A stretch of 63,867 nt of DNA from Actinotalea ferrariae (GCF_019733465.1 NZ_JACVQL010000019.1:1-63867); one strand, 5' to 3'. Positions 43,908-54,130 are shown, numbered from the stretch's first letter. Notes: a model not told the origin generated them from the letters alone. Numbers and translations: made by a program.

Positions 43908-44786
43908 ATGGTCCGTGATGCCGACGTCCGCGTCGGTCTTCGACGTGTCGAGTACTGCCTCTACAGCAAGGGGGCGGCTCGACGGGTTATCTTTCAGTAC
44001 GGGACTCCAGGGACTCGGCGGCTTTCGCCAGCGCTCGTCGCTGCGGCTCGGTCCGCGGACTGCGAGCTCCTGGTGATCGACAGGCCCGGCTACGGGAGGA
44101 CGAGTCGGCGGCCAGGTCGTCGAGTGGTGGACGTCGTTGACGACGTCCAGACCGTGCTTGACGAACTGAACTGGGACCAGTTCGCACTGTGGGGCGGTTC
44201 GGGCGGCGCGCCACACGCGTTGGCGATCGCCGCCGAGCTACCAGATCGGGTCACCGCCTGTGCGAGTGTGGTCGGCCTGGCTCCCCACGATGCCCCTGGT
44301 CTGGACTGGTACGCCGAGATGTCACCAGGCAACGTCAAGGAGTTCCATGCCGCAGCGCAAGGCGAGGCCGCCTACCGCCCCATCGTGCAGCAGCTCGCCG
44401 CCGACGCCATGAGCAGTGTCGAGGCTGGCGGCCTGCAGGTGGTCGGCGACTATGAGCTTCCGGCGAGTGATCGACGGGGACTCGCAGCCCGGCACCAGGA
44501 GGACGGCTACCTCGAGCGGATGGAACTGACCTATCGGCAGGGCGTGGATGGATGGATCGATGACACCATCGCGCTGACCCGCCCATGGGGCTTCGAGCTG
44601 TCAGCGATCACAGTCCCGACCAGCATCTGGTACGGGCCCGCCGACGTGCTGGTGGCCCGGGGACACCACGAGTATCTGCAAATGTCGATCCCGGGCGCGC
44701 GGATGCACGAGATGTCCGGAGGACATCTCCTCGGCGAAGGCGATCTCGCAGCGATCTACGGCTGGCTCAGCGCTCCTTCGGGCTGA
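43908..44786 (+). CDS. Alpha/beta hydrolase, lower-GC than neighbours
   Basis: A 292-residue alpha/beta hydrolase: QYGTPGTRRLSPALVAAA, LLVIDRPGYGRTSRR, a nucleophile elbow ALWGGSGGAPHALAIAAEL (Ser in GGSGG) and a late MHEMSGGHLLGEG with the His. The family resembles proline iminopeptidase/alpha/beta hydrolase-1 relatives. Base use differs from neighbours: 38 of 60 bases are G/C in 43981-44040 and 36 of 60 in 44521-44580, and AT-ending codons such as TAT, CTA and GTT appear, which suggests horizontal gain. It sits just beyond the 3' end of ssrA. Confidence 0.84.
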   Translation: MVRDADVRVGLRRVEYCLYSKGAARRVIFQYGTPGTRRLSPALVAAARSADCELLVIDRPGYGRTSRRPGRRVVDVVDDVQTVLDELNWDQFALWGGSGGAPHALAIAAELPDRVTACASVVGLAPHDAPGLDWYAEMSPGNVKEFHAAAQGEAAYRPIVQQLAADAMSSVEAGGLQVVGDYELPASDRRGLAARHQEDGYLERMELTYRQGVDGWIDDTIALTRPWGFELSAITVPTSIWYGPADVLVARGHHEYLQMSIPGARMHEMSGGHLLGEGDLAAIYGWLSAPSG

Positions 44787-44910
44787 GTCCTTCGCGCAAA
44801 AATGCACGACCGAGGCACTGGTCTCAGCCGCCCCGAACGTGGCCAGACCCACGCGCCAATCGCGGTTTCAGCGGCCTGGGCCGCTCGCGGAGGCTCGGTC
44901 AGCACACGAA

Positions 44911-44942
44911 GGCCGCCGTCCCCGGCGAGAGGGACGACGGCC
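44911..44942 (-). terminator. Hairpin terminator downstream of ssrA
   Basis: A 12-bp stem, GGCCGCCGTCCC and GGGACGACGGCC (one mismatch, loop of eight bases), lies about 37 bases past the tmRNA 3' end. No long T-tract follows, as is usual in high-GC actinobacteria. It could also serve the convergent hydrolase gene. Confidence 0.7.
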
Positions 44943-44978
44943 TCGATGTCGCCCGGCTCCCGCGGACGGGAGCACGGA

Positions 44979-45346
44979 TGGTGGAGGTGGCGGGAATCGA
45001 ACCCGCGTCCGATGGCAGTGAAACAGGTCTTCTCCGGGCGCAGTCTGCTGATGATTTTCTCAGCCCCAGCGATCACGCAGACGAGTCGCTGACGGGCTCA
45101 GCCGTCTGAAAGTCCCCGCAGCGCCGACGGCGAACGCTGCGAGCAGTGGCTTCCTAGATGACGCCAGACACTGAGTCGGAAGCTAGCTCAGGCTGACGGA
45201 CTTCAGGACTCGCTCAGGCGGCGAGTGCGAAGTCGGTGCGCTTGGAATCGGCACCTATGGGTTTGCAAGGAGCGTTAACGAGATAACCCTGCATCCTCGG
45301 CCCGCTTCTCCTGGAACGACAACCATCGTCGAAACCGATCACCCCC
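44979..45346 (-). ncRNA. ssrA: tmRNA (transfer-messenger RNA)
   Basis: About 368 nt. The 5' end GGGGGUG pairs with CACCUCC next to the 3' terminus, which ends in an encoded CCA; the tRNA-like T-arm GGGUUCGAUUCCC lies just inside. The reading frame at 45214-45252 encodes the degradation tag ADSKRTDFALAA, with GCC as resume codon and a UGA stop. tmRNA, with SmpB, rescues stalled ribosomes and marks the nascent protein for proteolysis. The T-arm alone could mislead a tRNA search. A TAGGCT box (45422-45427, minus strand) upstream may be its -10. Confidence 0.95.
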
Positions 45347-45492
45347 TGTGCAGTTGTCAATCACCCGCCGATCGGACCAGCACCGTCACCGGTACCGCTG
45401 GTCCGCACGCCGAGCAGGTCAAGCCTACGGCACAACGGCGTCGTCGTCCTCGGTATTCCCCGAGGTCAGGCCGCCGACGGCCCAGCGTCGAG

Positions 45493-46461
45493 TCAGGCCG
45501 CCGCCTTGACCCGGTAGAGGTCGTGGTCCGCGGCGCGGAACCACTCGTCGAAGTCCTGCCCGCGCCAGGCCGCGACGCCCGCCGACCAGGCGCACAGGTC
45601 GGCCTGCAGCCGCCCGAGGACGGTCGTGGCCGACGGCGGGTCGGTGTGCGGCAGGAGCAGGATGAACTCGTCACCGCCGAACCGCCCGACGACGTCGTCG
45701 GCGCGCAGCGTGCGCCGCCAGCTGCGTGCGAGGCCCGCGAGCACGGCGTCACCCGCGGCGTGACCGCGCTCGTCGTTGATCCGCTTGAAGTCGTCGAGGT
45801 CCACGACGGCGAGCGTGAGCGGCTGGCCCGTCCGCGCGGCGCGCGCCATCTCGAGCTCGGCCGCGACGCGGAAGGCGCGCCGGGACAGCACACCCGTGAG
45901 CTCGTCGGTCGTGGCCTCGAGCCGCAGGTCGACGATCCGGCCGTTGAGCACGAGGCTGATGCACCCGATGGTCGCCATGAGGAAGAACCACGTCTGCGGT
46001 GCCGACTCGGCGGCGGCGCCCCACAGGCCCGCCGCCAGCGCGGCGCCGACCCCGGCCAGGTGGCGGAGCAGCACGCGGCGCCGGTGGAAGGTCGCGCTGA
46101 AGACGCCGATCCACAGGAAGGACACCGCGGTGAGCACCGTGCCGCTCGGCGTCGTCGACGCGCCCACGCACGTCCCGATGAGGGCGGTCGCGAGACCGAG
46201 ACCGGCGTGCAGGTGCCAGCCACGCAGCGCGTCGCCGCCGCGGCGCAGCGCTGCGGTGAGGCCCACGCCGACGACGGCGAGCACCGCCGCGAGCGCACGC
46301 GGTGCGGTCGGGCTGAACGGCACGAGGGCCGTGACGCCCACGACGAGGCCGGCGATCAGGTAGGCGAGGGCGAGGATGCGTGACTCGTCCCGGCGGGTCA
46401 GACGACCCTGCCCGCGTGCGCCCACGGCGACCCTCCTCGGGGCCGCCGGTGCGGCCCTCAC
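45493..46461 (-). CDS. GGDEF-domain membrane protein (putative diguanylate cyclase)
   Basis: A 322-residue protein. Six or so N-terminal hydrophobic spans (residues 30-165, with ALAYLIAGLVVGVTALVPF) precede a GGDEF domain: DELTGVLSRRAFRVAAELE, VVDLDDFKRINDERGHAAGD and RFGGDEFILLLPHTD, with the active-site GGDEF intact. It should make cyclic di-GMP from two GTP. No I-site (RxxD) is obvious five residues before GGDEF (LRADDVVG contains RADD, a possible one). The start is uncertain among several GTG codons. It lies between ssrA and smpB on the same strand. Confidence 0.84.
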   Translation of the reverse strand: MRAAPAAPRRVAVGARGQGRLTRRDESRILALAYLIAGLVVGVTALVPFSPTAPRALAAVLAVVGVGLTAALRRGGDALRGWHLHAGLGLATALIGTCVGASTTPSGTVLTAVSFLWIGVFSATFHRRRVLLRHLAGVGAALAAGLWGAAAESAPQTWFFLMATIGCISLVLNGRIVDLRLEATTDELTGVLSRRAFRVAAELEMARAARTGQPLTLAVVDLDDFKRINDERGHAAGDAVLAGLARSWRRTLRADDVVGRFGGDEFILLLPHTDPPSATTVLGRLQADLCAWSAGVAAWRGQDFDEWFRAADHDLYRVKAAA

Positions 46462-46551
46462 GGACTGATCATCGGCACCGCCGACGGGTCCGTGAGCGGT
46501 TCGCGGGCCGGGCAGCGGGCCCTTCGGAGCCGGACGAACGAACCGGTGCGG

Positions 46552-47022
46552 TCAGCCGTTCTTGCGCAGGCTCATCGCGGCCTGCGCCTCGCGGTTCTCC
46601 TGCCGCTCGCGCAGCGCGTGCCGCTTGTCGTACTCCTTCTTGCCCCGCGCGAGCGCGATCTCGACCTTGGCGCGGCCGTCGACGAAGTACAGCGCGAGCG
46701 GCACGATCGTGCGGCCCTTGGCCTGGCTCTCGCGCTCGAGCTCCTCGATCTGGCGGCGGTGCAGCAGGAGCTTGCGCTTGCGGCGCGGGGCGTGGTTGGT
46801 CCACGTCCCCTCGGTGTACTCGGGGATGTGCACGCCCTCGAGCCACGCCTCGCCGCGGTCGATGCTCGCGAACCCGTCGACGAGGGACGCCCGACCTGCG
46901 CGGAGCGCCTTGACCTCGGTCCCGGTCAGCACGAGGCCCGCCTCGAACGTGTCGTCGATGTGGTAGTCGTGCCGCGCCTTCTTGTTCGACGCGACGAGCT
47001 TGCGTCCCGTCTCCTTGGCCAT
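46552..47022 (-). CDS. smpB: SsrA-binding protein SmpB
   Basis: A 156-residue trans-translation cofactor. [59 protein letters not shown] and the basic C-terminal tail ([20 protein letters not shown]) are conserved. It binds the tmRNA acceptor arm and places it in the ribosomal decoding centre. It lies upstream of ssrA with a GGDEF gene in between. Confidence 0.95.
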   Translation of the reverse strand: MAKETGRKLVASNKKARHDYHIDDTFEAGLVLTGTEVKALRAGRASLVDGFASIDRGEAWLEGVHIPEYTEGTWTNHAPRRKRKLLLHRRQIEELERESQAKGRTIVPLALYFVDGRAKVEIALARGKKEYDKRHALRERQENREAQAAMSLRKNG

Positions 47023-47067
47023 GGCTCCAGGCTAGGGGATGGGTGCGACGCGCAGCGCCTCGATTCC

Positions 47068-48428
47068 TCAGCCGTTGATCAGCGGGCGCGGGTTGACCGT
47101 GCTGCCGTTGACGTACACCTCGAAGTGGAGGTGGCACGCCGCCGACGTCCCGGTGTTGCCCGCGTAGCCGATGAGCTGGCCCTGGGAGACGTGCTGCCCG
47201 CCCGAGACGGCGAAGCTCGTCATGTGGTTGTAGCTCGACATGAGCGAGCTGCCCTGCCAGTAGCCGTGGTTGATCATCACCTGGTTGCCGAAGCCGCTGC
47301 GCGAGCGGGCCCACTCGACCGTGCCGCTCGCCCCCGCGTAGAGCGGCGTGCCGCACCAGGTGCGGATGTCCGTGCCGGCGTGCAGGCGCCAGTAGTGCAG
47401 GATCGGGTGGAAGCGCTGACCGTAGTCGGACGTCACCACCATCGGGTTGACGGAGCTCGGGTTGATGAAGGGTCGCGCCGCGGTCGAGCCCTGCGGCGGA
47501 GCGGGTGCGGGACGGCCCGCGGCGGCGGCTGCGGCCGCAGCAGCGGCGGCCTCCTCGCGACGCTTCTGCTCCTGCGCCGCCACGATCGCCTGGAGGTCGG
47601 CCTCGAGCGCGGCCTGCTGGCTCGCGAGCGCCTGCTCCTGCGCGAGCATCGAGGCCTTGGCGGCCTCGATCTCCGCGGCCTTCGCCGTGGCCTGGGCCTG
47701 CAGGTCCTCGAGCTCGAGCTTGCGGGCCTCCGCCGCGGCACGTGCCGCCTCGGCCTCGACGACCTTCGCGTCCGCCTCCGCCTTGAGCGCCGTGATCTCC
47801 TCGCGGACGGCAGTGAGCCGCACCTGGCGGTTCCGGTTCACGCCGTTGATCTGCTCGAGCTCGCGCAGCGCCTGGGTCTGGGTGCGCAGCGCGGTGGACG
47901 CGAGCGCCGACTGCTCGACGAACTCGTCGCTGCTCTTCGCGTCGAGCACCGCCGAGAGCGACGACTGGGTCATGTTGCCCTTGTAGGCGTCGCGCGCCAT
48001 CTGCCCGATGGCGATGCGGGTCTGGTCGGCCCGCTCGGTGTTCGTCGCGATCTGGGTCGTGATCGTCGACTCCTCGGTCTCCGCGACCGTCAGGCGCTCG
48101 GCGATGAGCTGCGCCTCGCGCTGGAGGCGGGCGAGGGTCTCCTCCGCCGTGGCGAGCTGCTGCTCCGCCACGGGGATCTGGGCCTGGATGCCCTGGAGCT
48201 CGGCGTACGCCTGGACCAGCGCGGCGTCGTTGTGCTCGAGCTCGGTCTGCAGGGCCTCGAGCGCGGCGTCGACGGCGGCCTGGTTGGCCGCGTTCTGCGC
48301 ACGGCGGTCGTCGAGCTCGTCGGCCGAGGCCGGCATCGACGAGGCCGCGAGGACGACGACGAGCAGGGCTGCGAACGCGGCGCGGCTCGGCGCGGCCGCC
48401 GGGGGAGCGAGGTCGCCATGGTGCTCAT
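47068..48428 (-). CDS. M23 (LytM-type) peptidase with coiled coil, apparent frameshift in signal peptide
   Basis: A secreted cell-wall endopeptidase downstream of ftsX. Long coiled coil (about 230 residues of Ala/Glu/Gln-rich heptads), an Ala-rich hinge, then an M23 domain with HAGTD and HLHFE zinc ligands intact, so probably active, unlike EnvC. The open frame has no start before an internal ATG at 48336, which would drop the signal peptide. Yet ATG at 48428 overlaps the ftsX stop (ATGA), and adding one C in the five-base run 48401-48405 gives MSTMATSLPPAAAPSRAAF, running into a proper signal peptide ending ASA. I therefore span 47068-48428. Confidence 0.86.
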
Positions 48429-49339
48429 ACCTTCGTGTATCGGCTCAGGGTCACGACGCTTGACACCGCGGCCAGCCCGATCGCGACGACGAGCAGGATC
48501 GGGGCGATCGTCCAGACGGCGTCGGTGCCGATGTACTGGACGAACTGCACCTCGCCGGCCAGCCAGTCCTCGACCAGGTAGCGCACGCCGAACCACAGGC
48601 CTGCGACCGACAGGGCAGCGCCGATGGTCGCGGCGATCGCGCCCTCGAGCATGAACGGCAGCTGGATGAAGAGGTTCGAGGCGCCGACGAGGCGCATGAT
48701 GCCGGTCTCGCGGCGCCGGCTCATCGCCGACAGGCGGATCGTCGTCGTGATGAGCAGCACGGCGGCGAGGAGCATCACGGCGGCGAGCCCGGCAGCGACG
48801 AGGCTCGAGCGGTTGAGGACGAGGATCAGCGGCTCGATCACCTGGCGCTGGTCACGCACCTCCTCCACGCCGGTCACGCCCGTGAAGGCGTCGGAGACCA
48901 CCTGGTACTGCTCGGGGTCCACGAGCGCGACGCGGAACGAGGCCTGCAGCTGGTCGGCGGTGACGCCCTGCGCCCACCACTCGTCGGCGAACCGTTCCTG
49001 GAAGGCGACGTACGCGTCGTCCTTGCTCTCGTAGAACACCTGCTCGACGTAGGGCTCCAGGGCCTCGGACTCGAGCTGCTCGCGGAGCGCCTCGGTCTGA
49101 TCCGCGGTCGCCTCGCCGCCCACGCACGTGGGTGCGTCGGAGTCGCTCGGGCACAGGAAGATCGAGACCTCGACCTTGTCGTACCAGTCGTCCTTCATCT
49201 GGTCGATCTGCAGCTGGAGGAGGCCGGCGGCGCCGACGAACGTGAGCGACACGAAGGTCACGAGGACGACGGAGATCGTCATCGACAGGTTGCGGCGCAG
49301 CCCGAGACCGATCTCGGACAGGATGAACTGGAGTCGCAT
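48425..49339 (-). CDS. ftsX: Cell-division protein FtsX (ABC permease-like)
   Basis: A 304-residue protein with four membrane spans: one near residue 25 (SVVLVTFVSLTFVGAAGLL), an extracellular loop of about 130 residues, and three spans after residue 175. RRRETGIMRLVGASNLFI is the conserved cytoplasmic loop. FtsX couples FtsE ATP use to periplasmic cell-wall hydrolase activation; here the next gene is an M23 peptidase. ATG start follows the ftsE stop by 6 bp. Confidence 0.95.
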   Translation of the reverse strand: MRLQFILSEIGLGLRRNLSMTISVVLVTFVSLTFVGAAGLLQLQIDQMKDDWYDKVEVSIFLCPSDSDAPTCVGGEATADQTEALREQLESEALEPYVEQVFYESKDDAYVAFQERFADEWWAQGVTADQLQASFRVALVDPEQYQVVSDAFTGVTGVEEVRDQRQVIEPLILVLNRSSLVAAGLAAVMLLAAVLLITTTIRLSAMSRRRETGIMRLVGASNLFIQLPFMLEGAIAATIGAALSVAGLWFGVRYLVEDWLAGEVQFVQYIGTDAVWTIAPILLVVAIGLAAVSSVVTLSRYTKV

Positions 49340-49345
49340 GGTTCC

Positions 49346-50035
49346 TCAGCGGGTCGATCCGTAGACGCCGCGCGACTGGTCCCGGACGAGCTGCCCGTTG
49401 TCCAGCTCGATGACGCGCTTGCGCATCTGGTCGACGATCTCGTCGTCGTGCGTGGCCATCACCACGGTGGTGCCCGTCCGGTTGATGCGGTCGAGCAGGC
49501 GCATGATGCCGACCGACGTGGTCGGGTCCAGGTTCCCGGTGGGCTCGTCGCACAGCAGGATCGACGGCCGGTTGACGAAGGCGCGCGCGATCGCGACGCG
49601 CTGCTGCTCACCGCCGGAGAGCTCGTGCGGGCGACGCTTCTCCTTGCCCCCCAGGCCGACCAGCTCGAGGGTGTCGGGCACCGTGGTCATGATGTGGTGC
49701 CGCGGCTTGCCGATGACCTGGAGCGCGAACGCCACGTTCTCGAACACGGTCTTGTTGGGCAGCAGGCGGAAGTCCTGGAAGACGGCGCCGATCTGCCGGC
49801 GCAGGTGGGGCACCTTCCACGTCGAGAGGGTCGACAGGTCGCGGCCGGCGACGAAGACCTTGCCCGCGGTCGGGCGCTCCTCGCGCAGGACCAGCCGCAG
49901 GAAGGTCGACTTCCCGGAGCCGGACGCGCCGACGAGGAAGACGAACTCACCTCGCTCGACCTCGAGGTCGACGGCGTCGAGCGCCGGACGGGCGCCGCGC
50001 GCGTAGACCTTGGTGACGTTCTCGAATCGGATCAC
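49346..50035 (-). CDS. ftsE: Cell-division ATPase FtsE
   Basis: A 229-residue ABC ATPase: Walker [11 protein letters not shown]-loop [18 protein letters not shown], signature LSGGEQQR, Walker [13 protein letters not shown] and switch His in ATHDDEIV. Partner of FtsX in septal peptidoglycan remodelling. GTG start at 50035 ([11 protein letters not shown]) rather than the upstream frame, which is low complexity. Confidence 0.95.
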   Translation of the reverse strand: MIRFENVTKVYARGARPALDAVDLEVERGEFVFLVGASGSGKSTFLRLVLREERPTAGKVFVAGRDLSTLSTWKVPHLRRQIGAVFQDFRLLPNKTVFENVAFALQVIGKPRHHIMTTVPDTLELVGLGGKEKRRPHELSGGEQQRVAIARAFVNRPSILLCDEPTGNLDPTTSVGIMRLLDRINRTGTTVVMATHDDEIVDQMRKRVIELDNGQLVRDQSRGVYGSTR

Positions 50036-50208
50036 AGCGTTGAGGCCAAGTCGTCGGGGTCGGGGGACACGCCGGCCGTCGGCAGACGACCGCACCGTTT
50101 CGAGACTAGGCAGGCCCTGCCGCGGGCCAGGGCGGGACACGCCGCCGTCGCGCGACCAGAGGGCTGGTCAGGCCGCTGCGCACGCCTCCGACCGGGACGA
50201 ACCGGACA

Positions 50209-51321
50209 TCACGCGTCCGCGCCGCCCCGGCGACGCCAGCGGATGCCGGCCTCGATGAAGTCGTCGATGTCGCCGTCGAAGACCGCCGCCGGGTTGCCGA
50301 CCTCGTGCTCCGTCCGCAGGTCCTTGACCATCTGGTACGGCTGCAGCACGTACGAGCGCATCTGGTCGCCCCAGCTCGCCTTGATGTCGCCCGCGAGCTC
50401 CTTCTGCGTGGCCTTCTCCTCGGCCTGGCGCAGCAGGAGGAGGCGCGACTGGAGGACGCGCAGCGCGGCGGCGCGGTTCTGGATCTGGCTCTTCTCGTTC
50501 TGCATCGAGACGACGGTCCCGGTCGGCAGGTGGGTGAGGCGCACCGCCGAGTCGGTCGTGTTGACCGACTGGCCGCCGGGGCCGGACGAGCGGAAGACGT
50601 CGACCTTGAGCTCGTTCTCCGGGATGTCGATGTGGTCCGTCTGCTCGATGAGGGGGACGACCTCGACGGCGGCGAACGACGTCTGACGGCGGCCCTGGTT
50701 GTCGAACGGCGAGATGCGGACGAGCCGGTGCGTCCCGGCCTCGACCGAGAGGTTCCCGAAGGCATAGGGCACCTTGACCTCGAAGGTCGCCGACTTGAGA
50801 CCGGCCTCCTCCGCGTACGAGGTGTCGAGGACCGAGGTGGGGTAGCCGTGGCGCTCGGCCCAGCGCAGGTACATGCGCAGCAGCATCTCCGCGAAGTCCG
50901 CCGCGTCGACGCCGCCGGCGCCCGCGCGGATCGTCACGACGGCCTCGCGCGAGTCGTACTCGCCGTTGAGGAGCGTGCGGACCTCGAGCGCGCCGAGGTC
51001 CTTGCGCAGCGAGGTGAGCTCGGCCTCGGCGTCGGCGAGCGTGTCGGCGTCGTCCTCCTCCTGCGCCATCTCGACGAGCGTCTCGAGGTCCTCGAGCCGC
51101 TGCTCGAGCTCGGCGATGCGGTCGAGCTCCGACTGCGCGTGCGAGAGCGCCGAGGTGACCTTCTGCGCCGCGTCGGCGTCGTCCCACAGGTCCGGGGCGG
51201 AGGCCTTCTCGGACAGGTCGGCGATGCGGGCACGCAGCGCCTCGGGATCGCTGACCGCGCTGATGGTGCCGAGCGTGGACCGCAGGGCGGCGATCTCGGA
51301 GGGGAAGTCGGTGGCTGCCAC
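50209..51321 (-). CDS. prfB: Peptide chain release factor 2 (RF2)
   Basis: A 370-residue class I release factor that recognises UAA and UGA. The SPF tripeptide ([10 protein letters not shown]) and the GGQ motif ([15 protein letters not shown]) are present. The frame is continuous from the GTG at 51321, so the programmed +1 frameshift used by many bacteria near codon 26 is absent, as expected in many actinobacteria. About 170 bp separate it from ftsE, with no gene seen. Followed upstream by a divergent GH2 gene. Confidence 0.95.
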   Translation of the reverse strand: MAATDFPSEIAALRSTLGTISAVSDPEALRARIADLSEKASAPDLWDDADAAQKVTSALSHAQSELDRIAELEQRLEDLETLVEMAQEEDDADTLADAEAELTSLRKDLGALEVRTLLNGEYDSREAVVTIRAGAGGVDAADFAEMLLRMYLRWAERHGYPTSVLDTSYAEEAGLKSATFEVKVPYAFGNLSVEAGTHRLVRISPFDNQGRRQTSFAAVEVVPLIEQTDHIDIPENELKVDVFRSSGPGGQSVNTTDSAVRLTHLPTGTVVSMQNEKSQIQNRAAALRVLQSRLLLLRQAEEKATQKELAGDIKASWGDQMRSYVLQPYQMVKDLRTEHEVGNPAAVFDGDIDDFIEAGIRWRRRGGADA

Positions 51322-51429
51322 GACGGTCCAGGCTATCCGAGGCGTGCGGGCCGGGCGCACCACTAGGATCTTCGGCGGGCGAACAAAGTCGTGTCCCGCC
51401 CGGCCGTACTCGAGTCGAGGACGAACGAG

Positions 51430-54012
51430 ATGACCGACCGCACCCATGTCCCGGGCACCGTGGTGCCGGCCTCCGAGCACCTCCACGACGGATGGTCGCT
51501 CCAGGCGGTGGACGGACCTGTGCCGCCGGAGCTGGTCGACCGGACCGTGCCCGCGACGGTCCCGGGCAGCGCCCACACGGACCTCCTCGCCGCCGGCCTC
51601 ATCCCCGACCCGTACCTCGACCGCAACGAGACGGCTCTCGCGTGGGCGCACCGCACGGACTGGCGCTGGACGACTGCCTTCACGACGACCGCCGCCGCCC
51701 CGGACGAGCGGGTGGACCTCGTGCTGCAGGGACTGGACACGGTCGCGACCGTGGACCTCAACGGCACCGAGGTCGCGCGCACCGCCAACCAGCACCGCAG
51801 CTACCGGGTCGACGTGCGTGAGCTCGTCGCCGACGGCGAGAACGCCCTGACCGTCGACATCCGCTCGGCCCTCGAGCACGCGGAGGAGGTCGAGCGCGAC
51901 CTCGGCCGGCGGGACCACGTGTACCCGCACCCGTTCAACATGGTGCGCAAGATGGCGTGCTCCTTCGGCTGGGACTGGGGCCCCGACCTGCAGACCGCGG
52001 GGATCTGGCGCCCCGTCGCGCTCGAGCGGTGGCGCGTCGCGCGCCTCGCCCAGGTGCGTCCGCTCGTCACCGTGGACGGCACCGCGGGCGTCGTGCGGGT
52101 CCACGTGGAGGTCGAGCGCTCGGGCCTCGGGGACGACGACGTCGACCTCGTGCTGCGCGCGGAGGTCGCGGGCCGCTCGGCCGAGGTCGTCGTGCCGCGG
52201 GGCGGCAGCGGCCGCGAGGTGGGCGGCAGCGACGTGAGCGCGGTCGTCGAGGTGACGGTGCCCGACGTCGACCTGTGGTGGCCGCGCGGGTACGGCCAGC
52301 AGCCGCTGTACGACCTGGTCGTCGAGCTGGCTCGGCCGGGTGGTGAGGTGCTCGCCCGGGTCGAGCGCCGGATCGGCTTCCGCACCGTCGAGGTCGACCG
52401 CACGCCCGACGAGCACGGCACGTCCTTCACCGTCGTCGTCAACGGGCGCCCGGTGTTCGTCCGGGGCGCGAACTGGATCCCCGACGACCACCTCCTCACG
52501 CGCGTGGACCGCGACCGGTACGCCCGGCGCGTGACGCAGGCGACCGACGCGAACATCAACCTGCTCCGGATCTGGGGCGGCGGGATCTACGAGCAGCACG
52601 ACTTCTACGACGTGTGCGACGAGGCCGGGGTCCTCGTCTGGCAGGACTTCCTCTTCGCGTGCGCGGCGTACGCGGAGGAGGAGCCGATCCGCGGCGAGGT
52701 CGAGGCGGAGGCGCGCGAGAACGTCGTGCGGCTCATGAGCCACCCGTCGCTCGTGCTGTGGAACGGCGCCAACGAGAACGTCTGGGGCTACCGCGACTGG
52801 GGCTGGCCCGAGCAGCTCGAGGGGCGCACGTGGGGCCTCGGCTACTACACCGAGCTGCTGCCCGGCGTCGTCGCCGACCTCGACCCCACGCGCCCGTACT
52901 CCATGAACAGCCCGTACACGCCCGGGTCCGACGCGGAGGGCACGCACCCCAACCATCCCGACCACGGGACCCACCACGAGTGGGAGTGCTGGAACCGGCG
53001 CGACTACGTCCACTACCGCGACGACGTGCCGCGGTTCTGCTCGGAGTTCGGCTGGCAGGGCCCCGCCACCTGGGCGACGCTCGCGCGAGCCCTGCCGGCG
53101 GACGCACTGGTCAAGGAGTCGGAGGCCTTCCTGCTCCACCAGAAGGCGGAGGACGGCAACGGCAAGCTCGACCGCGGGCTCGAGCCGCACCTGCCCGTGC
53201 CCGAGGACTTCGAGGACTGGCACTGGGCGACCTCGCTCAACCAGGCGCGCGCCGTCGCGTTCGCCGTCGAGCACTACCGGTCGTGGTGGCCGCGGACGGC
53301 GGGCAGCATCGTGTGGCAGCTCAACGACTGCTGGCCCGTGACGTCGTGGGCGGCGATCGACGGCGACGAGCGGCCCAAGCCCCTGTGGTTCGCGCTGCGC
53401 GCCGCCTACGCGGACCGGCTGCTGACGGTCCAGCCGCGTGACGGACGGGCTGCCGCCGTGGCGGTCAACGACACGGACGCGGAGTGGACGGGCGTCGCGG
53501 TCGCGACCCGCACGGGCCTCGACGGCCGGGTGCATGCGAGCGCTTCCATCGAACTGCGCGTGGAACCTCGCTCGGTGACGGTGCTCCACTTGCCCGACGA
53601 CGTGCTCGCGGTGGCGCACCCGTCGCGCGAGGTCCTCGTGGTCCGAGTGGGTGACGCAGGCCCGGCGGGCGACGGACGCGAGGTCCGGGCGGTGCACACC
53701 TGGGTGGAGGACACGGAGCTGGCCTACGAGGACGACGTGCTGGACGTCTCGGTCGAGCCCGTCGAGGGCGGCTTCGCCGTCACGCTCACCGCGCGGTCCC
53801 TGGTCCGGGACGTGGCACTGCTCGTCGACAAGGTGGACGCGCTTGCACAGGTCGACGACCAGCTCGTGACGCTCCTACCAGGGGAGACGCGCGTCCTGCG
53901 GGTCAGGAGCAAGCTCGCCGGCGACGGGTCGGCGTTCCTCGACCCGCGGGTGCTGCGGAGCGCGAACGCCCTCGTCACCGGGTCGCGGGCGGGCGCTGCG
54001 CCGGTCGGGTGA
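51430..54012 (+). CDS. GH2 beta-mannosidase
   Basis: An 860-residue glycoside hydrolase family 2 protein. The N-terminal sugar-binding jelly-roll is followed by an immunoglobulin-like domain and a TIM-barrel catalytic domain: [32 protein letters not shown], acid/base Glu in [10 protein letters not shown] and nucleophile Glu in FCSEFGWQG. This set is characteristic of beta-mannosidases. No signal peptide, so it acts on imported mannosides. It precedes the ABC transporter genes. ATG with GAGGACG upstream. Confidence 0.92.
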   Translation: MTDRTHVPGTVVPASEHLHDGWSLQAVDGPVPPELVDRTVPATVPGSAHTDLLAAGLIPDPYLDRNETALAWAHRTDWRWTTAFTTTAAAPDERVDLVLQGLDTVATVDLNGTEVARTANQHRSYRVDVRELVADGENALTVDIRSALEHAEEVERDLGRRDHVYPHPFNMVRKMACSFGWDWGPDLQTAGIWRPVALERWRVARLAQVRPLVTVDGTAGVVRVHVEVERSGLGDDDVDLVLRAEVAGRSAEVVVPRGGSGREVGGSDVSAVVEVTVPDVDLWWPRGYGQQPLYDLVVELARPGGEVLARVERRIGFRTVEVDRTPDEHGTSFTVVVNGRPVFVRGANWIPDDHLLTRVDRDRYARRVTQATDANINLLRIWGGGIYEQHDFYDVCDEAGVLVWQDFLFACAAYAEEEPIRGEVEAEARENVVRLMSHPSLVLWNGANENVWGYRDWGWPEQLEGRTWGLGYYTELLPGVVADLDPTRPYSMNSPYTPGSDAEGTHPNHPDHGTHHEWECWNRRDYVHYRDDVPRFCSEFGWQGPATWATLARALPADALVKESEAFLLHQKAEDGNGKLDRGLEPHLPVPEDFEDWHWATSLNQARAVAFAVEHYRSWWPRTAGSIVWQLNDCWPVTSWAAIDGDERPKPLWFALRAAYADRLLTVQPRDGRAAAVAVNDTDAEWTGVAVATRTGLDGRVHASASIELRVEPRSVTVLHLPDDVLAVAHPSREVLVVRVGDAGPAGDGREVRAVHTWVEDTELAYEDDVLDVSVEPVEGGFAVTLTARSLVRDVALLVDKVDALAQVDDQLVTLLPGETRVLRVRSKLAGDGSAFLDPRVLRSANALVTGSRAGAAPVG
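53535..53548. promoter_or_regulatory. Possible auxiliary LacI/CebR-type operator inside GH2 gene
   Basis: TGCGAGCGCTTCCA matches the CebR box TGGGAGCGCTCCCA at 12 of 14 positions. It lies about 600 bp upstream of the two operators before the binding-protein gene and could act in a loop. Chance is a real alternative in GC-rich coding DNA. Confidence 0.3.
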
Positions 54013-54130
54013 CCGGCGCCGGCCGGACGACGGTGACCGCGCCCGAACCAGGTCACGGTGGGACTTACTTCGTCATCCGATCGTAATCAACTCGTGACCG
54101 CGGGCTCTGTCCGTGGCATGTGACCCGCAC

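Noticed and set aside
43818-45000. Integrated element at ssrA
   Set aside because: No integrase, recombinase or duplicated ssrA end was found in the window; only one lower-GC gene is present, so I report it as a finding rather than an element.
44989-45030. tRNA-like T-arm suggesting a tRNA gene
   Set aside because: It is the acceptor/T-arm part of tmRNA; the 5' half lies about 330 bases away with the tag reading frame between.
51200-51321. Programmed +1 frameshift site expected near the start of prfB
   Set aside because: The RF2 frame is continuous and has no in-frame TGA near codon 26.
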